Assembly (NCBI GenBank): GCA_018920345.1
Contig: JAHLMN010000013.1
Location: 1-37,968 of the forward strand
Reading direction: 5' to 3'
Length of the DNA stretch: 37,968 nt
Origin: Candidatus Aenigmatarchaeota archaeon
GTDB taxonomy: Archaea > Aenigmatarchaeota > Aenigmatarchaeia > CG10238-14
Part shown: positions 23,101 to 29,864 of the stretch, in pieces
Position numbering within the stretch: the first letter of the stretch is position 1
How the letters are laid out: each line of letters begins with the position of its first letter
Program-made: the position numbers and the translations under genes
Notes under the pieces: generated by a model
Told to the model about the DNA's origin: nothing
What the model saw: only the letters and a program-made list of their open reading frames with translations
The model's database searches: none

Positions 23101-23519
23101 CACTCTTGAAGTTGCCTTTGTTTTTCAACAAAACTCCTTATTTCTGGCTCTAGCCTAACCAATTCATCTTGTATATTTATCATTTCTGTCTCTACTATAT
23201 TTAATGCATCTTCAAGAGTTTTTTTATTCTTTTCTATCATTTCCTTTGCTTTTTCTGTTTCAGTTTCTATGGCAATGTCTCTGCTTAAGGTGATTATAGT
23301 TTTTTTAGAATCATTTATACTAGCATTTATAAACACTCCGCCACCTAAAGGCACCAGAATATCCTTTTTATCCTTTATTTCTTCTAGACTTTGTGAAGAC
23401 ATATCTAGCTCTACTATTTTGCTTATCAAAAGTTGTCTTCTACTATTAAGCATTCTTATTTTATCACTCAAGAGTTGATATCTGCTTATTTTTTCCTGTG
23501 CTTCTTTTAGACTAACCAT
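23100..23519 (-). CDS. pfdA: Prefoldin alpha subunit
   Basis: This 139-residue coiled-coil protein joins beta subunits in the hexameric prefoldin co-chaperone that hands unfolded proteins to the thermosome. N- and C-terminal helices flank the central beta hairpin region ([20 protein letters not shown]), which is typical of the alpha class. It starts the minus-strand block pfdA-ftsY-srp54-trmY-pus10-eL21-rpo4-DUF655, and the short divergent region to 23587 must hold its promoter. The beta subunit is not in the window. Confidence 0.95.
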
Positions 23520-23586
23520 AAAATCCTCTCTAAATCATAACGTGAAAATATAAATAAAAAGCCTTTTATATAAAGAATTAGTTTAT

Positions 23587-24684
23587 ATGAAAAAAATAGT
23601 TATTTTCACAGCCATAACAGGCCATATGAGTCTTGCCCAAGCTGCTAAAAGTTTTCTTGAAGACTTGCCTAATAGTGAGATAAAGATAATAAATTTGATA
23701 GAAGATAGGTTTGCCTGGGGTTTTTACAAGGTTTCTTATAGGTTTATGCCATTTTTATCTAAAATTCCTTATGAAATAACTAAAAATAATAACATGGCGG
23801 AAATGATAAGAAGCTATTTTATAACAAAGTATAGGAAAAAAATTCTAAATGTATTAAAGAATGAAAAACCTGATGTGGTAATAACCACTTACTTTGGTTA
23901 TATACCTGTTTTAGATGAAATAAAACCTATATCAAATTTTGGTTTCATTAATATTATTTCAGATCCTGTTACTATTCATCCTTTAATATTTTCAAGGGAA
24001 GCTGATTATAACATTGGATATGGAAAATATTGTGTTAAAATGGGTAAAAAATTAGGATTAAAAAATGTATTATCTGCTGGTTGGCTTGTAAGGAAAGGTT
24101 TTTTTGATAAAATAGATAAAGAAAAGATAATAAAAAAGCATAAACTTGATAAAGTTTTTACTATTTTGGTTTGTGGTGGAAGTGAGGGTAGTAATGCAAT
24201 AGTTTTGTTACTACCATTTTTATTCTTCACAAAAATGGAAAGAGAATTTCAAATAATATTTATATGTGGTAATAATAAAGCATTAGAAAAAATAATAGAG
24301 CAGACATACAAGTTTGCTAAGACCATAAATCCAAATCCACCTAAAATTCTAGTAAAAGGCTTCACAAATGAATTAAATGAGTTTATGGCTGTTTCTGACC
24401 TAGTTGTAGGTAAAGCTGGGCCGAATTTAATCTTTGAAAGTGTTTCTATGAAAAAACCATTTTTAGCAATTACTCATATAAGTGGCCAAGAGGATGGAAA
24501 TATTGAAATGATAAAAAAAATGAAATTAGGTTGGGTTGCTGAAGATCCTGTAACAGCTGGAAATTTAATTAAAAAAATAATAGAAAAACCTAAAATTCTA
24601 GAGAAATTTAAGCATCTAGAAAAATATTCTAAAGAAAATTTTGAGACAGGACAAAAACTAAAAGAATTGGTAAGTAATTTTTAG
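23587..24684 (+). CDS. Glycosyltransferase, GT28 / MGDG synthase-like
   Basis: This 365-residue GT-B-fold enzyme resembles monogalactosyldiacylglycerol synthase and MurG. The N-terminal half has TAITGHMSLAQAAKSFL and the C-terminal half has ILVCGGSEGSNA, LVKGFTNELNEFMAVSDLVVGKAGPNLIFESVSMKKP (read in parts) and a terminal helix. KAGPN-x-FE is the nucleotide-sugar-binding region of this family. It probably transfers a sugar to a membrane lipid, but donor and acceptor are unknown. It is monocistronic and overlaps the convergent regulator gene by four bases at the stop. Confidence 0.88.
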   Translation: MKKIVIFTAITGHMSLAQAAKSFLEDLPNSEIKIINLIEDRFAWGFYKVSYRFMPFLSKIPYEITKNNNMAEMIRSYFITKYRKKILNVLKNEKPDVVITTYFGYIPVLDEIKPISNFGFINIISDPVTIHPLIFSREADYNIGYGKYCVKMGKKLGLKNVLSAGWLVRKGFFDKIDKEKIIKKHKLDKVFTILVCGGSEGSNAIVLLLPFLFFTKMEREFQIIFICGNNKALEKIIEQTYKFAKTINPNPPKILVKGFTNELNEFMAVSDLVVGKAGPNLIFESVSMKKPFLAITHISGQEDGNIEMIKKMKLGWVAEDPVTAGNLIKKIIEKPKILEKFKHLEKYSKENFETGQKLKELVSNF

Positions 24685-25151
24685 ATATCTAATCTCAAAT
24701 CCTCTTTTGCAACATCCCTCAAAAGTCTTATCAAATTTACTAGACTTTTTTTCTTTATTGCTATTGCTCCTACTGAACGATATTTGCTGCTTGCTCTTAT
24801 CAAATTATCATGTTTAGTCTGATTTATCCTTATAATCTCTTCTTCGTCAGCATAATAGGGTTTGAAAATATCTATCCAAAGGGTATCTTGCTTTCCCTGA
24901 TCTATTTTTCCAACAAATTTACCTTCTCCAACATAATAGAATATTTTGGCAGCTCCTTTTTCTTCATAATTGACTCTTTTTTCTATTAAAAGTTTTTCAA
25001 GAATTTTAGTAACAGTATGTCTGTTTAGCTTTAATTTATCGGCTATTTCTGTTATTGTCAAACCTCTAATGTTGTTTTTCAATAAATCAATGATTTTAAA
25101 AGTGTTTTTAGTATCATATTCCACATTTCTTTGCTCTTTTTCTGTATTCAC
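24681..25151 (-). CDS. Winged-helix transcriptional regulator
   Basis: The protein has 156 residues. Residues 16-75 form a winged helix-turn-helix: TFKIIDLLKNNIRGLTITEIADKLKLNRHTVTKILEKL (seen in parts), followed by the wing EKGAAKIFYYVG. The C-terminal 80 residues are unrecognised and may sense a ligand. The start is GTG at 25151 with GAGGTGA at 25157-25163. It is divergent from an unknown gene plus a PIN gene, and a palindrome in the shared intergenic region may be its operator. Control of the divergent pair is an inference. Confidence 0.85.
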   Translation of the reverse strand: MNTEKEQRNVEYDTKNTFKIIDLLKNNIRGLTITEIADKLKLNRHTVTKILEKLLIEKRVNYEEKGAAKIFYYVGEGKFVGKIDQGKQDTLWIDIFKPYYADEEEIIRINQTKHDNLIRASSKYRSVGAIAIKKKSLVNLIRLLRDVAKEDLRLDI

Positions 25152-25206
25152 AAAAACTCACCTCTAATATTATTTATAAATCTCAGCTTAAATGTATTAT
25201 TATTAG

Positions 25207-25216
25207 TGTATATACA
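25207..25216. promoter_or_regulatory. Palindrome in divergent promoter, candidate operator
   Basis: TGTATATACA is a perfect 10-bp palindrome 25 bases before the ATG at 25241. In addition AATGTAT (25191-25197) and ATACATT (25212-25218) form a wider inverted repeat with 14 bases between. The palindrome overlaps the likely TATA element of the plus-strand gene, so a bound regulator would block the promoter. The divergent winged-helix protein is the obvious candidate. Confidence 0.4.
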
Positions 25217-25240
25217 TTAAAGAATATAAAAGGTGGTTGT

Positions 25241-25942
25241 ATGACTACGATAAGTTTGTATAGATTTAATGAATGTTTGCCTAAAGAACAAATAATAAAG
25301 CTCTTGGATGGAAGAAAAGAGAATGGTTTTTGGTTTAGAGCAAAACAGTCAAGATTTCGTGAAGGAGAAATAGAAATAGATGTTTGGTATGAAGAGGATA
25401 TAGAAATAGGTATGCATAGAGTTTTTGCAGATGAGGCTACAGAAATAGTACAATATCTTAGAGAAAATGGAAAAGAGAAAGTAATAAGAAAAATATATTG
25501 TTTTATAGATGTGGATAAAAAGACACTAGAAATATACAGAGGTTATGATATATTAACAGAAAAAATAAAGCAAAAGTTAGAGAAGGTTTTATCAACAAAA
25601 TTTGTTGCCTTCTCTTTGAGTTCACAAGCATTAATAGATATAGTAAATAACCACAGTAGTGAATTGAAGCAAGCAATGTTCAAATATATACATGGTTTGT
25701 GGTATAGTATAATAAGAGGGAAACATCTAGAAAAAAATGAAAAGTATAATAGTTATTTGCAGACAAAACCAGATTCATTAAGAGTCATATCTTTTGTGCC
25801 AAAGATAAAATACATGTCTCCAAGAGAATACATGGTAACATTAAATGCAGATAAAGGAACTATAAAAATGGCAGATGGATATTTCAAGTGGAAACCAAGA
25901 TTTGAGGTAAAACAAATAATTGATCTACTAGTGTCTCTTTGA
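25241..25942 (+). CDS. Unrecognised protein upstream of a PIN-domain gene
   Basis: This 233-residue soluble protein has no signal or membrane segment. It is rich in charged residues, with an Arg/Trp-containing N-terminal part (FWFRAKQSRFREGEIEIDVWYEED), a helix at about residues 105-160, and a C-terminal part with KIKYMSPREYMV. I do not recognise a family. The ATG has AGGTGG at 25231-25236 upstream. The PIN-domain gene starts five bases after its stop, so the two are co-transcribed and may work together, for example as a nuclease and partner. That is inferred from linkage only. Confidence 0.75.
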   Translation: MTTISLYRFNECLPKEQIIKLLDGRKENGFWFRAKQSRFREGEIEIDVWYEEDIEIGMHRVFADEATEIVQYLRENGKEKVIRKIYCFIDVDKKTLEIYRGYDILTEKIKQKLEKVLSTKFVAFSLSSQALIDIVNNHSSELKQAMFKYIHGLWYSIIRGKHLEKNEKYNSYLQTKPDSLRVISFVPKIKYMSPREYMVTLNADKGTIKMADGYFKWKPRFEVKQIIDLLVSL

Positions 25943-25947
25943 TTTTT

Positions 25948-26418
25948 ATGAGAGTTTATTTGGATACAAACATTGTTTTTGGTTTTTTTAAAAGATTTTT
26001 GGAAAGCAAATTTATGAAAAAACAATTTAGACTGCCTGAGAAAATGTTGATAGCAAATAAAGCCAAGGATGTTTATATTTCTGAGCTAGTATTATCAGAA
26101 GTTGTATCTGGAATGAAGAAATGGTGTGAAAAAAATGAGATAAAATTAAGCAAAAATGAAATAGAAAGCTTAGTTCAAGAATTTAGAAAAGAATTCAAAA
26201 TAAAAATATTGAAAAAGGTTGAAATAAAGGATTTGTTTTTACTAGTAAATTATGGGATTGATATAAATGATGGAATTCATTTAGAAATTTCAAAAAATAG
26301 AGACATGGTATTTGTTACTGATGATAAAAGGTTATATGAAGCGGGAAAATATTTTTATGGTAAAGTTTTGAGTTTTCATGAATTTAGAAAATTAGTAAAT
26401 GGGCCAACGCAGAATTGA
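25948..26418 (+). CDS. PIN-domain ribonuclease-like protein
   Basis: The protein has 156 residues from the ATG at 25948. The fold is shown by MRVYLDTNIV (first catalytic Asp at residue 6), ISELVLSEVV (Glu), INDGIHLEIS (Asp) and VFVTDDKRLYE (Asp). PIN domains are metal-dependent RNases, often VapC toxins. The partner gene directly upstream is 233 residues, larger than a usual VapB antitoxin. Oddly, the last six codons, including the stop, are read through the 3' end of the antisense tRNA-Val gene (26400-26418), so the C-terminus GPTQN is encoded by tRNA sequence. Confidence 0.85.
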   Translation: MRVYLDTNIVFGFFKRFLESKFMKKQFRLPEKMLIANKAKDVYISELVLSEVVSGMKKWCEKNEIKLSKNEIESLVQEFRKEFKIKILKKVEIKDLFLLVNYGIDINDGIHLEISKNRDMVFVTDDKRLYEAGKYFYGKVLSFHEFRKLVNGPTQN

Positions 26419-26471
26419 ACTGCGCTCTCAGCCTTGTAAGGGCTGCGTCCTAGCCGATAGACTATTGGCCC
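26400..26471 (-). tRNA. tRNA-Val (anticodon UAC)
   Basis: Read on the minus strand this is a 72-nt cloverleaf. The acceptor strand GGGCCAA pairs with TTGGCCC, and the discriminator is A. The anticodon stem CAGCC/GGCTG encloses CTTACAA, giving anticodon TAC. The T arm is CGCAG, TTCAATT, CTGCG. CCA is not encoded. Its 3' end overlaps the 3' end of the PIN gene on the opposite strand by 19 bases. Confidence 0.95.
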
Positions 26472-26497
26472 ATGAGATATTTGATTATTTTATGAAT

Positions 26498-27088
26498 TTA
26501 GTTTTTATCTTTTTGTCTCTTATATTTCTCTCTTGTTATTTCTAAAAACATTTCCTCTCTTCCATCTGGTGATGCTATATATAGTTGATTAAAGCCTAAT
26601 TTTTCATGAAGCCTTCTTGATGCTTCATTATCTGAATAATGAGAAGAAAATATTTTGTCAAATTTTTGTTCATTAAACAAATAATCAAAAAGGAGTTTTG
26701 CGGCTTCTGTTCCATATCCTTTTCCTCTTTCTCTTCCAAGCATTATCTTTAAATAGCCTATTCTATCCTGATCTCTGTGAGATTCATTGAAAGGTGTTAA
26801 TTCATCTCCTTCAACTACAACAGAAATATCACCTATTGGCTCTAAACCTGTAGGTGTCTTGAGATATATAATAAAATGAAGCTCTTTTTTACCCTTCATA
26901 TATTCATTAAATAAATCGTCTATATCAGAATCAGTATAATGATATGTTTCTCCAATTCCTTCTCTAACTTCTTGGTCATTATTTAACCAATCTCTATATG
27001 TTCTTCTTAACTCCTTATCTAACCCAACCTCACTGGTTGGTATTAGAACTACATGCTCACCTTCTAGTCTTTTCAAATTGTAATTCAT
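26498..27088 (-). CDS. GNAT-family N-acetyltransferase (RimJ/RimL-like)
   Basis: This 196-residue acyl-CoA-dependent acetyltransferase has ERGKGYGTEAAKLLFDYLF at about residues 123-141 as the acetyl-CoA-binding loop (RxxGxG type) and the C-terminal NEASRRLHEKLGF typical of RimJ/RimL-like members. The N-terminal WLNNDQEVREG also fits that subgroup. The substrate is unknown; it could be a protein N-terminus or a small molecule. The ATG at 27088 is preferred to an upstream in-frame TTG at 27097. No SD is seen, so it is probably leaderless. Confidence 0.9.
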   Translation of the reverse strand: MNYNLKRLEGEHVVLIPTSEVGLDKELRRTYRDWLNNDQEVREGIGETYHYTDSDIDDLFNEYMKGKKELHFIIYLKTPTGLEPIGDISVVVEGDELTPFNESHRDQDRIGYLKIMLGRERGKGYGTEAAKLLFDYLFNEQKFDKIFSSHYSDNEASRRLHEKLGFNQLYIASPDGREEMFLEITREKYKRQKDKN

Positions 27089-27132
27089 AAAATTCAATAA
27101 AACTTAAAGCTTTAATTATTTTTAAGATTATT

Positions 27133-27390
27133 ATGTTTAGAAAAAATGAAGAAGAAAGGTTTGATATAATACTTGTCAAGCCAGAATTAAGGGCTTTAAG
27201 AGATATAAAGAGGGAAGAGCTGGAAGATAAAGTGGATGAAATTTCAAAGCAAGTTAATCTATTATCAAAATACATGAATCATTTATCTAGAAAGATTGAT
27301 GATGCTTTGACACTTATTAAAGTACAAGAAGAAAAGATAAAGGATCTAGAAAGTAGGATAGAAGCTTTAACAGCTAGAGAGATTGAATAA
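27133..27390 (+). CDS. Small coiled-coil protein
   Basis: The protein has 85 charged residues with near-continuous heptads from about residue 25 to 80 (KREELEDKVDEISKQVNLL, IKVQEEKIKDLESRIEAL). There is no signal or membrane segment and no family is recognised. It is divergent from the GNAT gene, and its 3' end overlaps the convergent HAD gene by 17 bases. The ordered heptad pattern and separate promoter region support a real gene. Confidence 0.65.
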   Translation: MFRKNEEERFDIILVKPELRALRDIKREELEDKVDEISKQVNLLSKYMNHLSRKIDDALTLIKVQEEKIKDLESRIEALTAREIE

Positions 27391-28021
27391 ATTCTTTTGT
27401 TATTTCTTTATAATCTTTTATTTGTTTTAAAACTCCTGGATATTGAGGATCTTGTAAATATGGATTGTAAAGAGTTATTACTTTCATACCTGCTAGTTTA
27501 GCTGATGTAAAGCCTGTTGGCGTATCCTCAAAAACTAGACACTCTTCTGGCTTTACTTGAAGCATTTTGGCTGCTAATAAATATCCTTCTGGATCAGGTT
27601 TAGGTTTTTGTATATCTTCTCTTCCTATTATTACATCAAAATATTTCAAAATGTCAAATTTTTCTAATGTTTTCTTCAAAAATTCTTTTTTATTTGGTGA
27701 ATATAATCCTATTTTTATATTCAAAGAATGAATAGTTTTTATTATCCTTTTTGCGCCCTTTCTTAATTTTATTTTATCTAAAGCAATAGAGAGAAAGTGT
27801 TCATATGCATCTTTAGTGATTTTATCAATATCATAATCTTTTTTGTCTTTTAGCAATATCTTTGTTTTTTCAGCATAGGTCATACCAGCCAATAGGCCGA
27901 TTTGTTTTGGAGTAACTTCTACGCCTGTATTTTCCTTTATTGATTTAGCTAAAGATATGCAATGCAGTTCTTCTGAATCTACAAGAGTACCGTCAAAGTC
28001 AAATATAACTGCCTTAATCAT
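27374..28021 (-). CDS. HAD-superfamily phosphatase (subfamily IA, beta-phosphoglucomutase-like)
   Basis: The protein has 215 residues. Motif I FDFDGTLVDS is at about residues 7-16, with both catalytic Asp. A helical cap follows, then motif II LYSPN, the motif III Lys in REDIQKPKPDPEGYLLA, and motif IV VFEDTPTGFTSAKLAG. These enzymes hydrolyse or isomerise small phosphorylated compounds; the substrate is not predictable here. It is minus-strand, and 34 bases separate it from the small membrane protein gene upstream, so the two may share a transcript. Confidence 0.92.
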   Translation of the reverse strand: MIKAVIFDFDGTLVDSEELHCISLAKSIKENTGVEVTPKQIGLLAGMTYAEKTKILLKDKKDYDIDKITKDAYEHFLSIALDKIKLRKGAKRIIKTIHSLNIKIGLYSPNKKEFLKKTLEKFDILKYFDVIIGREDIQKPKPDPEGYLLAAKMLQVKPEECLVFEDTPTGFTSAKLAGMKVITLYNPYLQDPQYPGVLKQIKDYKEITKEFIQSL

Positions 28022-28055
28022 ATCTTTATAAAATGAATGAAATTAAATAAAAAAT

Positions 28056-28289
28056 TTAACACTCTTCTAGATCTTTTATAAGTATAGCTGTATAAAGCCA
28101 TAATACACCTGTGATGAAAAAGAGTACTAGGGATATTAGAATCATCACTATAGCATCTTCTAATGTTACTTGGGCAGAAACTTCAGCTTTGCTTGCTATT
28201 GACGCTGCCAACAAAGCAGTCATAGCACCTAATAGAATGAGCAAAACAACTTTTCTGGCTAAAAATTGGTCTATCCTTTTTCTTGGCAT
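28056..28289 (-). CDS. Small two-pass membrane protein
   Basis: The protein has 77 residues with a basic N-terminus (MPRKRIDQFLARK), two hydrophobic helices at about residues 13-32 and 46-70, and a short acidic tail (KDLEEC). By the positive-inside rule both ends are probably cytoplasmic. No family is recognised. It lies 33 bases downstream of aEF1-beta on the same strand and upstream of the HAD gene. Confidence 0.65.
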   Translation of the reverse strand: MPRKRIDQFLARKVVLLILLGAMTALLAASIASKAEVSAQVTLEDAIVMILISLVLFFITGVLWLYTAILIKDLEEC

Positions 28290-28322
28290 TAGTTAAAATT
28301 TGGTAAAACTTATAATTAAAAT

Positions 28323-28583
28323 TTATAGGCCTCTTGTCATTTCTATTATATCTACTGTTTGCACACCTGGTAGTTTTTCTATCTCTGCTGCTAACTTGTC
28401 TGCCTCGCCTTCTATTTCTGGCAAAACCTTTACCATTTTTATAGCATTTAGCCCAAAAGCTATTGGCTCTATTTCAAGTTTTTGAGGTTTAAATTTTTGC
28501 AGAGCCTTTTTTAGTTTTTCTATATCTACTTCTAAACCTTCAGGCGTTATCTTATAAGTGACAATAACAGTAGCTTGTCCCAT
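28323..28583 (-). CDS. Elongation factor 1-beta (aEF1B)
   Basis: The protein has 86 residues. It is the archaeal guanine-nucleotide exchange factor for EF1A, corresponding to the C-terminal domain of eukaryotic EF1B. The compact alpha-beta sandwich pattern is visible: VIVTYKITPEGLEVDIEKL, IEPIAFGLNAIKMV, and the C-terminal LPGVQTVDIIEMTR, where the ending resembles the conserved family terminus. The ATG at 28583 overlaps the last base of the zinc-ribbon gene stop. That gene pair is commonly linked in archaea. Confidence 0.94.
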   Translation of the reverse strand: MGQATVIVTYKITPEGLEVDIEKLKKALQKFKPQKLEIEPIAFGLNAIKMVKVLPEIEGEADKLAAEIEKLPGVQTVDIIEMTRGL

Positions 28584-28768
28584 CAAGGTCCCTCAAAGCC
28601 ACACTTGGGGCATTTATAAATATTGGATAGTCTTCTACATTTAGAGCATCTAAATATATCTTGCTCACCACATTTAGGACATTTAAAATGGACAAAAGTT
28701 GTATCACCTAGCAAATTTGTTTTGCAGCTAGTACAAAACATCCATTTTTCGCCTACTTGAGTATTCAA
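28583..28768 (-). CDS. Zinc-ribbon RNA-binding protein linked to aEF1B (COG2888-like)
   Basis: The protein has 61 residues and eight Cys in four CxxC pairs (C12/C15, C30/C33, C41/C44, C53/C56), enough for two zinc ribbons, with CPKCG knuckles. The archaeal family is predicted to act in translation, based on its linkage to aEF1B as seen here. The start is TTG at 28768, chosen because AAGGTGA (28779-28773) lies four bases upstream; an internal ATG would remove part of the first ribbon. Confidence 0.88.
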   Translation of the reverse strand: MNTQVGEKWMFCTSCKTNLLGDTTFVHFKCPKCGEQDIFRCSKCRRLSNIYKCPKCGFEGP

Positions 28769-28833
28769 ACAATCACCTTTAGCTATAATACTTTTTTCTT
28801 TTAGGTTTAAAAGTTTATTAATATATCGGTATG

Positions 28834-28907
28834 GCTCCCGTAGTCTAACCTGGATAGGACAGGGCCCTGCGGAGGCTCTAATCCGAGTTCAAATCTCGGC
28901 GGGAGCA
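28834..28907 (+). tRNA. tRNA-Arg (anticodon GCG)
   Basis: This is a 74-nt cloverleaf. The acceptor strand GCTCCCG pairs with CGGGAGC, and the discriminator is A. The anticodon stem GGGCC/GGCTC (one G-U pair) encloses CTGCGGA, giving anticodon GCG. The T arm is CCGAG, TTCAAAT, CTCGG. The last 17 or so bases plus the first downstream bases recur imperfectly at 29818-29836, which suggests an integration site at the tRNA 3' end. Confidence 0.95.
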
Positions 28908-28910
28908 CTT
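28891..28910 (+). repeat. tRNA-Arg 3' end, left copy of att-like direct repeat
   Basis: AAATCTCGGCGGGAGCACTT covers the end of the T loop, the T stem, the acceptor 3' strand and three bases beyond. It matches 29818-29836 with one missing base and one G-to-A change. The spacing is about 927 bp. Confidence 0.6.
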
Positions 28911-28933
28911 TCAAGGAGTTGAATGCTCTTCCT

Positions 28934-28967
28934 ACATGTTTATTAGCAGATAGTGACATGTTAATTA
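28934..28967 (+). repeat. Tandem 12-nt near-identical direct repeats
   Basis: ACATGTTTATTA (28934-28945) and ACATGTTAATTA (28956-28967) differ at one position and are 22 bases apart, two helical turns. They lie 27 bases after tRNA-Arg inside the att-bracketed segment. Such phased repeats could be arm-type recombinase or regulator sites; this is only a positional suggestion. Confidence 0.4.
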
Positions 28968-29035
28968 TAAACACAAATTCTTGATTAAAATATTTTATTT
29001 AAGATTTCCAAAAATTTATAAAATTTTTATATTAC

Positions 29036-29350
29036 TTAGATTTGTCTATCTTCACAGATTTCATAACCTCCATTTTCATCAAAACCCCAAACACATCTAT
29101 AATGTTTTTCACATTCTGTCTTGTTATATATCATACAAAAAGTCGCCATACAATAATATTCATTTGAGTGAAAATTTGTCCACATACAATCTGAAAACTT
29201 TTTACATATATTTTCGTCTTTTATATGACTACAAATACATTCCCAATCATCTTGGTTACATTTTGTTAAATCAATACAATTATTTTTAAAAGGAAAAAGC
29301 ACTAATAATACTATTAGAATAAATATTAACAAAACAACAAGAATTCTCAT
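29036..29350 (-). CDS. Small Cys-rich exported or membrane-anchored protein
   Basis: The protein has 104 residues. The N-terminal hydrophobic segment (MRILVVLLIFILIVLLVLF) acts as a signal or anchor and is followed by a domain with 11 Cys, several in pairs such as CNQDDWECIC and DCMWTNF, and many aromatic residues. This pattern fits an extracellular disulfide-stabilised domain. No family is recognised. It is isolated, opposite in orientation to its neighbours, and lies inside the segment bracketed by the tRNA-Arg repeat, so it may be cargo of a small integrated element. The ATG at 29350 has no SD. Confidence 0.65.
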   Translation of the reverse strand: MRILVVLLIFILIVLLVLFPFKNNCIDLTKCNQDDWECICSHIKDENICKKFSDCMWTNFHSNEYYCMATFCMIYNKTECEKHYRCVWGFDENGGYEICEDRQI

Positions 29351-29441
29351 AAAAATATATTGTTTTTTTTAAATATTTTTTATAAACACACTAGTAAAAA
29401 CAAAAAACACACATTAATCGAATGCCAATAATAATTTTAAA

Positions 29442-29706
29442 GCTCTGTAGAAACCCTTAATTAATTTTAATAAAAAACCCATATGATTAAATTATTCTCC
29501 ATTCTAATCTTTCTGTATATGCTGTAAACTATATTTTTTGAGTTTAATTTTTTTCAACTTTAGCTTCTCTATTCGACTATAAGGTGCTTTACTGCTTCTA
29601 TTATAGCTATACTGTCTTTACAATAATGCGGGATTAACCTCTTGAAGGTTTATAAAAAGATAGGGTTTGATCCCTAATTTACTTTTCTATAGGATTTCTA
29701 CAGAGC
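29442..29706. mobile_element. Segment bounded by perfect 12-bp inverted repeats (MITE-like element or structured RNA)
   Basis: GCTCTGTAGAAA at 29442-29453 is exactly repeated in inverse as TTTCTACAGAGC at 29695-29706, with two more possible pairs just inside after a bulged A. The 265-bp interior has no gene but contains hairpins AACCT/AGGTT (29636-29650) and TAGGG/CCCTA (29661-29676). Two readings are possible: a miniature inverted-repeat element left by a transposase encoded elsewhere, or a non-coding RNA closed by a long terminal helix. No clear target-site duplication is seen beside the repeats. Confidence 0.45.
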
Positions 29707-29817
29707 CACGAAAAACATGCTTTTAAAAACTAATAGTTGTCAAAATTCATAAAAACCTTTCTTCCCTATTATTAATCAAGCCTTGCCAAGCCAAAAACAT
29801 TGCATTTGAAGAAAGTT

Positions 29818-29836
29818 AAATTCGGCAGGAGCACTT
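29818..29836 (+). repeat. Imperfect copy of tRNA-Arg 3' end (att-like right copy)
   Basis: AAATTCGGCAGGAGCACTT repeats the tRNA-Arg 3' end and flank (28891-28910) with one deletion and one substitution. It ends 28 bases before the first gene of the RNA-ligase cluster. The copy cannot form a tRNA. Integration at tRNA 3' ends typically leaves such a direct repeat. Confidence 0.6.
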
Positions 29837-29864
29837 AAAAAATTAAAATACCAATTATATTATT

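Larger units (their letters stand above)
29351..29864. other. 514-base region without a coding gene
   Basis: No convincing reading frame is present. It contains a 265-bp segment bounded by 12-bp inverted repeats (29442-29706), two strong internal hairpins (29636-29650 and 29661-29676), and the degraded copy of the tRNA-Arg 3' end at 29818-29836. The remaining sequence is AT-rich with short homopolymer runs. A structured RNA, a MITE-like element or decayed mobile DNA are all possible. Confidence 0.6.

Noticed and set aside
28981-29289. Open frame of 102 codons on the plus strand with many Tyr/Ile/His residues
   Set aside because: It is the shadow of the Cys-rich minus-strand gene at 29036-29350, has no SD, no recognisable pattern and a composition expected from antisense AT-rich DNA.
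29351-29864. RNase P RNA, SRP RNA or CRISPR array in the gene-free region
   Set aside because: I could not find the conserved RNase P core or SRP helix 8 sequences on either strand, and there are no regularly spaced direct repeats.
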